This document shows positions 44,385 to 52,900 of a DNA stretch of 64,000 bases, one piece after another. The position numbers and the translations under genes are program-made. The notes beneath the pieces are model-generated. The model worked only from the letters and a program-made list of their open reading frames with translations, did not search any database and was not told the origin of the DNA. This stretch comes from Lachnospiraceae bacterium (GTDB lineage Bacteria; Bacillota; Clostridia; Lachnospirales; Lachnospiraceae), in the NCBI GenBank assembly GCA_910575035.1, contig CAJTDL010000009.1:62001-126000 (forward strand). Direction: 5' to 3'. Position 1 is the first letter of the stretch; each line of letters opens with the position of its first letter.

Positions 44385-45689
44385 ATGAAGAATTATTATC
44401 AACCAGAAATTGAAACCATGCCTTTGGGGCAGCTTCAGGCTCTTCAAAGCGAACGATTGGTAAAACAGGTAAAGTTTGTGTATGACAATGTGAAATTTTA
44501 CCATGACAAAATGGATGCAGCCGGTGTAACGCCTGAGGATATTACAGGGATTGATGATTTACATAAGCTTCCATTTATTGACAAGGACGACCTGCGGGAC
44601 CAGTATCCCTATGGGCTTTTGGCAGTGCCTTTGGAGGATTGTGTGCGCATCCAGTCTACCAGTGGGACAACCGGGCGAAGGGTGGTTGCTTTTTATACCC
44701 AGGAAGATATTGACCTGTGGGATGAGTGCTGTGCAAGGGCCATCGTGGCCGCTGGCGGCACCAAGGAAGACGTCTGCCATGTCTGCTATGGGTATGGGCT
44801 TTTCACAGGCGGCTCTGGGTTAAATGGCGGTTCCCATAAGGTGGGATGCCTGACATTGCCCATGTCCTCTGGAAATACGGAACGGCAGCTGCAGTTTATG
44901 ACAGACCTGGGTTCTACCATCCTGTGCTGTACGCCGTCTTATGCTGCAAATTTAGGAGAGGCTGTTAACGAGAAAGGGCTGAAGGACAAGATTAAGCTGA
45001 AGGCAGGTATTTTCGGCGCAGAGCCCTGGACAGAAGAAATGCGCCGGGATATTGAAAATTCCCTTGGGATCAAGGCTTATGATATTTATGGGCTGACAGA
45101 GATTTCCGGGCCTGGGGTATCCTTTGAATGTGAAGAACAGGCCGGAATGCATATCCAGGAAGACCATTTTATTGCGGAAATCATTGACCCAAAGACTGGA
45201 GAAGTGCTTCCGAAAGGGGAAATAGGGGAATTGGTGTTTACCTGCATTACGAAAAAGGCATTCCCGCTGCTGCGCTACCGGACGCGGGATTTATGCCGCC
45301 TGACCAGGAAGCCGTGTTCCTGTGGGCGTACTCATGTGCGCATGCTGAAGCCTAAGGGACGCAGCGATGACATGATGATCGTCAAGGGAGTCAATGTATG
45401 GCCATCACAGATTGAGACCGTTCTTTTCAATCAGGGATATCAGGCAAATTATCAGATTATCGTTGACCGTATTGGAAACAACGACACCATAGAGGTACAG
45501 GTAGAATTAACACCGGAGATGGCTGCAGAGGCATCTTTGAATGTGGCTGCCAAAGAGAAAAAGATTGTTTCAGCCTTGAAATCTATGTTGGGGATTACGG
45601 TAAATGTGAAGGTTGTGGAACCCAAGAGCATTGTCCGGAGCGAAGGGAAGGCTGTCCGGGTCATTGACAAGAGGCATTTGTACCAGTAG
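44385..45689 (+). CDS. paaK: Phenylacetate-CoA ligase family protein
   Basis: ATG 44385 (MKNYYQPEIETM) with a GGAGAAG site; 434 residues, the standard PaaK length. Adenylate-forming motifs: STSGTTGRRVVAF (P-loop, about 93), YDIYGLTEISGPG (about 235), LLRYRTRDLCRLTRKPC (about 300) with a zinc-like CSCGR pair, and a C-terminal domain with KGVNVWPSQIE. PaaK activates aryl or short acyl acids to CoA thioesters with ATP. In anaerobic gut bacteria close relatives act on phenylacetate, indoleacetate or other acids, so the substrate is open. The next ligase gene starts 152 bases downstream on the same strand, suggesting a common pathway. Confidence 0.9.
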   Translation: MKNYYQPEIETMPLGQLQALQSERLVKQVKFVYDNVKFYHDKMDAAGVTPEDITGIDDLHKLPFIDKDDLRDQYPYGLLAVPLEDCVRIQSTSGTTGRRVVAFYTQEDIDLWDECCARAIVAAGGTKEDVCHVCYGYGLFTGGSGLNGGSHKVGCLTLPMSSGNTERQLQFMTDLGSTILCCTPSYAANLGEAVNEKGLKDKIKLKAGIFGAEPWTEEMRRDIENSLGIKAYDIYGLTEISGPGVSFECEEQAGMHIQEDHFIAEIIDPKTGEVLPKGEIGELVFTCITKKAFPLLRYRTRDLCRLTRKPCSCGRTHVRMLKPKGRSDDMMIVKGVNVWPSQIETVLFNQGYQANYQIIVDRIGNNDTIEVQVELTPEMAAEASLNVAAKEKKIVSALKSMLGITVNVKVVEPKSIVRSEGKAVRVIDKRHLYQ

Positions 45690-45841
45690 CATACGGTGAT
45701 ATCCAGAAGCTTATATTTTAGAGAACTTTGGCAATTCGGACGCTGGATGCAGAAGCTGGTGCTGGATACCGTGAGGATTATCTAAGATATGAACGCATTG
45801 GAACAATAAGACAACGTGAGGAAAGGAAAGGTAACATTATT

Positions 45842-47476
45842 ATGCCAGTGACAGATTTACTGGAAAGGAACCATAAGCTGTATAGTGACGAAGTGGCTTT
45901 GGTGGAGCTAAACCCACTGGAGAAGGATACCAGAAAGACTACCTGGAAAGAATATGAGCTGGTACAGCAGACCTCTGCAACCCCCTACCGCAGGGAGATT
46001 ACTTGGAGCATCTTTGACGAAAAAGCAAACCGGGTGGCAAATATGCTCTTAAGCCGCGGGATCCAAAAAGGGGATCGGGTAGCGATATTGATGTTTAACT
46101 GCTTGGAATGGCTTCCGATCTATTTTGGTATCTTAAAGACAGGGGCAATTGCCGTTCCGTTTAATTTCCGGTTTTCCGCTGATGAAATACAGTACTGCGC
46201 CGATTTGGCAGAGGTGCATATCCTGTTTTTCGGTCCGGAGTTTATAGGCAGGATTGAATCCATTGAAGAAACATTAAGCAAAGGACGGCTGCTGATCTAT
46301 GTGGGAGATGGATGCCCAACCTTTGCGGAAAGCTATCCGGAACTGGTGGCAGACTGTTCCAGCCAGGCGCCTTTGGTACGCCTGGAGGATGAGGACGATG
46401 CGGCAATTTACTTTTCTTCGGGAACCACCGGGTTTCCGAAAGCGATTTTGCATAACCATGAGAGCTTGATGCAGGCAGCGCAAATGGAGCAGAAACATCA
46501 TTTGACAGATCGGGACGATGTGTTTTTGTGTATCCCGCCCCTTTACCATACAGGAGCGAAATTCCATTGGATGGGAAGCCTTTGCGCAGGCAGCAAGGCT
46601 GTTTTGCTTAAGGGAACCACGCCAGAGATCATCCTGGACACCGTTTCCAAGGAGCACTGCACCATCGTGTGGCTGTTGGTTCCCTGGGCACAGGATATTT
46701 TGGTGGCCTTGGACCGCGGAGATGTGAAATTAGAGGATTATAAACTGGATCAATGGAGGCTGATGCATATTGGGGCGCAGCCCGTCCCGCCTTCCTTGAT
46801 CAAGCATTGGAAAACTTATTTCCCACATCATTTGTACGATACCAACTATGGTCTGTCAGAGTCCACAGGGCCTGGGTGCGTACATCTGGGGATAGAAAAT
46901 ATCCACAAGGTAGGGGCAATCGGGATTCCTGGATACCGTTGGAAATGCAAAATCGTGGATGAAAACGGAGCTGAAGCGGCACAAGGGGATGTGGGGGAGC
47001 TTTGTGTCAAAGGGCCTGGGGTTATGACCTGTTATTATAACGACCCGGAAGCTACGGCAGACACCCTGAAAGATGGATGGCTGTATACGGGGGATATGGC
47101 GAAGATGGATGAAGATGGGTTTATTTTCCTGGTAGACCGCAAGAAAGATGTGATCGTCAGCGGCGGGGAGAATATTTATCCTGTACAGATCGAAAATTTC
47201 CTGAGCGCCCATGAGAAAGTGCAGGATGTGGCTGTGATCGGGCTGCCAGATGAACGGCTGGGAGAGATTACTGGGGCGGTTATTGCTGTGAAGCCCGGGA
47301 TGGAATGCAGCCAGGAGGAAATTGATGAATTCTGCAAGCAGCTTCCCAAGTATAAGAGGCCGAAGAAAGTAATCTTTGCTGAGGTACCCAGAAATGCGAC
47401 AGGGAAGATTGAAAAGCCGGCGCTTCGGAAGAAATATGGCGTAGAACATTTAGTTGCCCAACAGAATATGGGGTAA
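45842..47476 (+). CDS. Acyl-CoA synthetase (AMP-dependent ligase)
   Basis: The likely start is ATG 45842 (MPVTDLLERNHKL) after AGGAAAGG; 544 residues. Motifs: YFSSGTTGFPKAILHNH (P-loop, about 185), YDTNYGLSESTGPG (about 335), DGWLYTGDMAKMDEDGF (about 410), RKKDVIVSGGENIYPVQIE hinge and the catalytic Lys in RNATGKIEKPALRKKY near the C-terminus. It resembles fatty-acyl and related CoA ligases more than the bile-acid ligase BaiB, whose N-terminus and P-loop differ. Together with the PaaK-like gene it suggests activation of carboxylic acids. A 10-15 bp stem-loop follows the stop. Confidence 0.88.
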   Translation: MPVTDLLERNHKLYSDEVALVELNPLEKDTRKTTWKEYELVQQTSATPYRREITWSIFDEKANRVANMLLSRGIQKGDRVAILMFNCLEWLPIYFGILKTGAIAVPFNFRFSADEIQYCADLAEVHILFFGPEFIGRIESIEETLSKGRLLIYVGDGCPTFAESYPELVADCSSQAPLVRLEDEDDAAIYFSSGTTGFPKAILHNHESLMQAAQMEQKHHLTDRDDVFLCIPPLYHTGAKFHWMGSLCAGSKAVLLKGTTPEIILDTVSKEHCTIVWLLVPWAQDILVALDRGDVKLEDYKLDQWRLMHIGAQPVPPSLIKHWKTYFPHHLYDTNYGLSESTGPGCVHLGIENIHKVGAIGIPGYRWKCKIVDENGAEAAQGDVGELCVKGPGVMTCYYNDPEATADTLKDGWLYTGDMAKMDEDGFIFLVDRKKDVIVSGGENIYPVQIENFLSAHEKVQDVAVIGLPDERLGEITGAVIAVKPGMECSQEEIDEFCKQLPKYKRPKKVIFAEVPRNATGKIEKPALRKKYGVEHLVAQQNMG

Positions 47477-47857
47477 AAGGACGAGAGCGCCATATAATCT
47501 GTGTAAATTGTCCAGGCTGCAATTCTGATTTTATCGAATTGCCGGAATCCTGTAAAGGCGGAAACCCTTGCCTTGACAGGATCCCAGTAATTCGGGTTAT
47601 AATAACCAAACAGTCAATGCGAACATTTTGCTCAAATTCAAAGAAAGCCATTCTATCCCTTTCTATCATTTTAAAAAATCAAATTACAGACCCATTCCCT
47701 ATTACTTTAATGGAATCTCTCAAAAATTAGATCCTTATAGATACAATAAAATGCCTAAGATAATTTATTCCTACGTTAACTGTCTGCTTAAACTGTCTAT
47801 TTTTTTCCTTTACTCTATCCTACCACATATCTTTTAAACAATCCAACAAACTGCCTC
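47477..47857. other. Intergenic region after the ligase genes
   Basis: No gene. A long interrupted stem-loop lies at 47536-47592; the rest is A+T-rich and leads to the marR promoter. Confidence 0.45.
47536..47592 (+). terminator. Stem-loop after the ligase operon
   Basis: GAATT...ATCCTGT-A-AAGGC pairs with GCCTT-G-ACAGGAT...AATTC. The stem is strong but lacks a T-run, so termination is likely but not certain. Confidence 0.4.
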
Positions 47858-47899
47858 TTGACAATTCCAATATATAGATATATTATGTAGCTTGCTACA
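47858..47899 (+). promoter_or_regulatory. marR promoter with overlapping palindromic operator
   Basis: TTGACA (47858-47863), exactly 17 bases, then TATTAT (47881-47886). The inverted repeat TGTAGC-TT-GCTACA (47886-47899) begins at the last base of the -10 box, where a bound MarR dimer would block polymerase. Lies 64 bases before the marR start, suggesting autorepression. Confidence 0.75.
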
Positions 47900-47962
47900 C
47901 ATTTTAAATGGAAACATTGACAGAAACGGGTTCGCTTGTCATACCCAAATGGAGGCATTGCC

Positions 47963-48397
47963 ATGAATGAATTAAAATGCTACCTCAAAAAGATACACAA
48001 CCAGTTAGAAGCTGGATTTAACAAAGTGTATAAAAAGTATGGGCTAACCAGCACGCAGCTGGATATCCTGATGTACCTTTCACAAGAAAGGGACAGGGAA
48101 AGCACCCTTACGGATATTGCCGCGCATTTTAATGTCAGGCATACCAGCGTCATTCATGTGCTGAAGCTCTTGGAAAAAAAAGGCTTCATCTGTAAAAATG
48201 CTGTCCAGGGCACCCGCGCCAAGCCGATCCTTTTGACAGACAGCGGCAGGCTGCTGATTTCAGAAGTAAAGAAAAAAAGCCCCCTATTGGACGAAATCAT
48301 GTTTGCCGGCCTGTCTGAATCGGACAAACAGTTCTTGGAAAAAATGCTCAGGCAGATTTACAAGAATCTGGAATCTGACGCATTTAAAAACTTATAG
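47963..48397 (+). CDS. MarR-family transcription regulator
   Basis: ATG 47963 has GGAGG with a seven-base spacer; 144 residues. The winged helix-turn-helix is clear: TSTQLDILMYLSQERDRE, TLTDIAAHFNVRHTSVIHVLKLLEKKGFICKN with the wing around VQGTRAKPILLTDSG. N- and C-terminal helices form the dimer. MarR proteins usually repress an adjacent efflux gene until a small phenolic or acidic ligand binds. Here a MATE exporter gene follows 31 bases downstream and the upstream ligases handle carboxylic acids, which would be sensible ligands. A palindromic site overlaps its own promoter. Confidence 0.9.
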   Translation: MNELKCYLKKIHNQLEAGFNKVYKKYGLTSTQLDILMYLSQERDRESTLTDIAAHFNVRHTSVIHVLKLLEKKGFICKNAVQGTRAKPILLTDSGRLLISEVKKKSPLLDEIMFAGLSESDKQFLEKMLRQIYKNLESDAFKNL

Positions 48398-48428
48398 AAA
48401 AAAGACATCAGAAAGGAAGGATTTACTT

Positions 48429-49793
48429 ATGCAGGACAAAACAACAGAAATATTCCGGGACGCCCCTGTGCCCAAAGCGGTTATCAGCAATGTGGTGCCA
48501 TCCATCGTCAGCATGATCATGGTGTTGATCTATAACCTGGCTGATACCTTTTTTATAGGGCAGACAAAAAATGCCTACATGGTCGCTGCTATTTCTGTAG
48601 CGACCCCCGCATTCCTATTATTTATGGCTATCGGTATGCTCTTTGGCATAGGGGGCACCTCCCTGATCTCCAGGTCGCTTGGCGAAGGCAAGGCTGAGAA
48701 AGCCAAAAACGCCTCCTCCTTCTGCTTCTGGACAGGGCTTTGCATTGGCATTGTGGCAATGGCAGTGATATTTACATATGCCGAGCCTGTAAGCCGGGCT
48801 ATTGGTGCAAGCGATGATACGGTAGGGTATGCCTCCCAGTACCTGCGCATTGTTTCCACAGCCATTCCATTTTTGATTATCGGCAACAGCTTCAGCAACA
48901 TTATCCGCGCGGAAGGCAAAGCGAATGTTGCCATGATGGGAATGATGATTGGGAATCTGATCAATATTGTGCTGGATCCCATTATGATCCTTGGCCTGGG
49001 ATGGGATGTGACCGGAGCGGCAGTGGCGACTGTCCTTGGAAATATCTTTGCGGCTATTTTCTACATTGGGCATCTGCTTTCCAAAAATGCCATGCTTTCC
49101 ATCCACCCGAAGTATTACCAGGCAAAAAATGGCATTGCCCTTGGAGTCCTGGCCATTGGCATTCCGGCTTCGCTGAACAGCATTTTAATGAGCGTTTCAA
49201 ACATTATTGTCAATAACATTATGTTCTACTACGGTGATATGGCAGTAGCAGGGCTTGGCGTGGCCATGAAGGTCAATATGATCGTGGTAATGCTTTTGAT
49301 TGGGCTTGGCACTGGCATCCAGCCCATCCTGGGCTATTGCTTTGGCGCTGGGAACCGTAAGCGCTATATGGCAGTCCTGAAGTTTTCCCTGATCCTGGCC
49401 TTCGGGCTCAGCGCGGTGATGACGGTAATCTGTTATTGCGGCGCCAGCCCTCTGGTGCATGCGTTCTTAGAGGATCCCAATGCTTTTACCTATGGCATGT
49501 CCTTTGCCCGCATTTATATCTACTCCGGGCCTGTAATGGGCTTGCTGTTTGTATTTATCAACGCCATACAGTCTACTGGGGCTGCGCTGCCGGCTCTGAT
49601 CCTCTCCATTAGCCGCCAGGGGATTATTTATCTTCCAGTGCTGTTTCTGTTCCGAAGAATTTTTGATTCCGCACCTATGCTGGCAGCGGCACAGCCCATT
49701 ACGGATTATCTGTCCACCGCCCTTGCCATTGTGCTGTTTTTATTCACCTACCAGAAATATTTCCCCAAGGCGGATGCCTCCCAGGCTGGTTAG
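48429..49793 (+). CDS. MATE-family efflux transporter under MarR control
   Basis: ATG 48429 (MQDKTTEIFRDAPVPK) with an AAGGAAGG site; an upstream frame that overlaps marR was rejected. 454 residues, twelve hydrophobic segments. Repeated MATE motifs: VLIYNLADTFFIGQTKNAYMVAA near 35-57 and VNNIMFYYGDMAVAGLGVAMKVN near 260-282. It is closer to the DinF/MepA-like branch than the window's other MATE protein (34817-36178). Operon with marR and a strong terminator directly downstream indicates inducible export of a toxic small molecule. Confidence 0.9.
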   Translation: MQDKTTEIFRDAPVPKAVISNVVPSIVSMIMVLIYNLADTFFIGQTKNAYMVAAISVATPAFLLFMAIGMLFGIGGTSLISRSLGEGKAEKAKNASSFCFWTGLCIGIVAMAVIFTYAEPVSRAIGASDDTVGYASQYLRIVSTAIPFLIIGNSFSNIIRAEGKANVAMMGMMIGNLINIVLDPIMILGLGWDVTGAAVATVLGNIFAAIFYIGHLLSKNAMLSIHPKYYQAKNGIALGVLAIGIPASLNSILMSVSNIIVNNIMFYYGDMAVAGLGVAMKVNMIVVMLLIGLGTGIQPILGYCFGAGNRKRYMAVLKFSLILAFGLSAVMTVICYCGASPLVHAFLEDPNAFTYGMSFARIYIYSGPVMGLLFVFINAIQSTGAALPALILSISRQGIIYLPVLFLFRRIFDSAPMLAAAQPITDYLSTALAIVLFLFTYQKYFPKADASQAG

Positions 49794-49815
49794 GGAAGAA
49801 AGAACCATAAAAGGA

Positions 49816-49858
49816 GCGCCGCACCCATAATCAGAAAATCACAGGTGCGGCGCCCTTT
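49816..49858. terminator. Bidirectional terminator between convergent genes
   Basis: GCGCCGCACC (49816-49825) and GGTGCGGCGC (49844-49853) form a perfect 10-bp stem, followed by CCTTTTT and preceded by AAAAGG. It serves the MATE gene on the plus strand and the 1940-residue glycosidase on the minus strand. Confidence 0.88.
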
Positions 49859-49904
49859 TTCCGCCTTACATCAAAAGCATCCCTATTGCTTTACATACAA
49901 TACT

Positions 49905-52900
49905 CTATTTTATTTTAATCTTAACACTGGCCTTTTTGTTGGTGCCGTCTGTAGAAACTGCCTTGATGGTAACGGTTTTTCCTTTCCCGGCTTTTTTTGT
50001 GGTAACAACGCCTTTGGAATTTACAGTTGCGTATTTCTTATTGGACGTAGACCAGGCTAATGATTTGCTGGCTGTCTTGCCCGTTGTGGTTACCTTTGCT
50101 TTTATGGTTGCCTTCTTACCGGCTGCGACTGTTTTCTTGCTGCATTTCAGCGTAATCTTCTTCACGGCATCCTTCACGATTTTTATTTGGACAGATGCTT
50201 TCTTCCCGCTTCCATCCGTTGCTGCGGCAGTTATCGTAACAGTCTTTCCAGCCCCTGCCTTTTTTGTGGTTACCAGCCCTTTGCTGGATACGGAAGCATA
50301 TTTGGTATTTGAGCTGCTCCATTTCAGGGTTTTATTGGCTGTTTTCCCAGTTGTGGCCACTGTTGCGGCTACCGTTGCCTTTTTGCCTGCGGCTATGGCC
50401 TTTCCGCTGCTCTTAAGGGTAATTTTCTTTACCGCATGCTTCACCACGGTTACCTGATAACGTCCGGTAACGCCGGAGCCATCGGCTGCTGTTGCCGTAA
50501 TCGTTGCCTTTCCTGCGCCCTTGGCAGTTACCACGCCTTTTTCTGACACAACTGCCACTTTCTGATTGGATGACTTCCAGCTTATGGCCTTATTGTCTGC
50601 ATTAGATGGCTGTACAGCCGCCTTAAGCGTCAGCTTCTTCCCAGCCGCAAGCTTTGAAATGCTTCCCGTTACAGTTATCTTCGTTACCTTCACAGGCTTT
50701 GGATCATCTGCAGGCTTTGCTACAGTTACCTGATATGACCCGGACACGCCGGAGCCATCTGCTGCTGTTGCCGTAATCGTTGCCTTTCCTGCGCCTTTAG
50801 CAGTTACCACGCCTTTTTCTGACACAACTGCCACTTTCTCGTCAGAGGATTTCCATGTAACATTTTTATCCGTTGCATCCGCTGGCTCAACGGCTGCCTT
50901 CAGCTCTGCCGTTTCCCCAACCTTCAGTTCTGAAGATGTCCCCGTTACGGTTATCTTTTCTACAGGGATGTCTGGAGCCTCCGATTCAATCACAATATAA
51001 CTCATCTGTATCGTGGGATCCGAAGAAGTCGCCTTTACAGACAATTCCACCCTCCCCTTTTCATTGGCTTTTGCCTCTGCCAGGTCTATCTGCATTGTTT
51101 TTTCTGTATTTACGCCCTGGGGAACGGAATAATCCACAGCGGTATCTGCCACGCCTTCTGCATGCAGGGTGACTGTAGGCGAGCCGGCATTCCCCCAGGT
51201 GTTGTTCATAACAACGGTTACGTTATATTTACCCGGATCCACCTCAAAGCGATAAGACACATACCTTGGATTGATTCCTGCCGTATCCTGGCCATGGGCA
51301 TAACGTAAGGTGTTATACTTACTCTGACCATCCAGCAGGTCAGAACTGCTGTTGGACAAAGCCTTCTGGTAATTGGTGTAAACTGCCTTGTCCTCCGCAC
51401 TGGTGGCTACGCTGCCCTCTCCAGGGGTTTCCTTCTCGCTCTCATGCTCCATCACAAGCCCCCAGAAATACCCGGTCTTACTGTCTTCGCCATATAAGCG
51501 GTCTGTGGAGGAATTATTTCTGCCAAATTCATCCCCTTCTGACAGGGTGGAGGGGTCATGGTCGCCGCAGTCTACAAAATAAACCAGGTTTGCAATATCC
51601 ACCAATCCTTCCACTGCGTCCACAAGCCTCTCATAAGCGTCTGTAATCTGGTACTGCGGCGCCTTTTCATTTGCAAGGACTTTCTGCGCATAGGCAATGG
51701 CACCTTCAAAATCCTCCCAGCTTGAAGCTGAATATGTGCCTTGCTTTAAATCCTTATACTGGCTATAGAGGTTCTGTAAGGTATCCCTGGAAATGCCTGG
51801 CACTTCAAAGTATACCCTCACATCCTGGTCTTCTGCCACATTGCTCACTGCCAGGGTGGAAACGCCTTCCCCAGCTTTTATATCCCCTTTCTTCTCTTTC
51901 CCGTTTATGAGAAGGCTGGCTACAGAACAGCCTTCTTCTGGGGCAATCTTTAAGGTATAGGAGCCCTTATCTGGGACAGTATTCTTATCTGCTGCGACAA
52001 AGCCGCCTTTTGATGCCCTGACGCTGACAGCATGGGAAACCTGTAATGCCACTGGCGTTCCCAATGCCATAGGCGTAATTACAAATTTATCAAAATTCGG
52101 CGTATAATTCATCAGGTTTGTTTCTGCCGGCGTACTCTGGGTTCCGCCATAGGTCACGTTCCAGCTGTTGTCATTGTATATGCGGATGGTATTTTCCCCT
52201 GCCTGCAAATCCAATGTGATCGTCTTTTCACGGAAGGTATCGTCAGAGAAAGTATTAATGAAGAAGTAACGGTTCGTCTTATTCTTCAGGTTCCTGTAAT
52301 CAATATACCAGTCCTTCCCTGCCAGCAGCTCGCCCATGTAGATACCCTCTGGAAGCTTATCTGCCAGTACCTTTTCATTATTCGGCGCCAGATATTTGTA
52401 CTGCCCGCCATCTTCCGCATTTTGGTGCTTTGTAATCTTAATGTAATTCATTTGTATTGTGGCGTCTGGGGATGTTGCCTTCACAGAAAGGGATGCCTTT
52501 CCATCCTCATTTACAGATGCGCCCTCTAATTGGACTGTCATTTTCTTTGCCTGCGTCCCGCTTGCTGGGACAGAATATGGCTCAGAAACAGGCTCTATGC
52601 CGTCAGCGCTGACAGTGACAGTTGGTGAGCCGGCATTTCCCCAGGAATTGCCCATGCAGGCTTCTACATCATATTCCCCTGGCTCTAATTCAAACCGATA
52701 GGAAACATAGCGCGGGCTGATACCGGATTCCCCCTGGTTATGGGCATAACGGAAGGTTGACTCCTTAGGCTTCCCGTCCTGCAAGTCGGAAGGGCTGTTG
52801 GACAAGGCCTTCTGGAAATTCGTGTATACCGCCTTATCCTCCTCGCTGGATGCCAGGCTGCCTTCCCCAGGCGTCTCCACTTCATCTTCATGCTCCATAA

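Noticed and set aside
45842-47476. Bile-acid CoA ligase BaiB
   Set aside because: N-terminus, length and P-loop (SSGTTGFPK) fit general acyl-CoA synthetases; BaiB has a different SGGTSG-type motif and no other bai genes are near.
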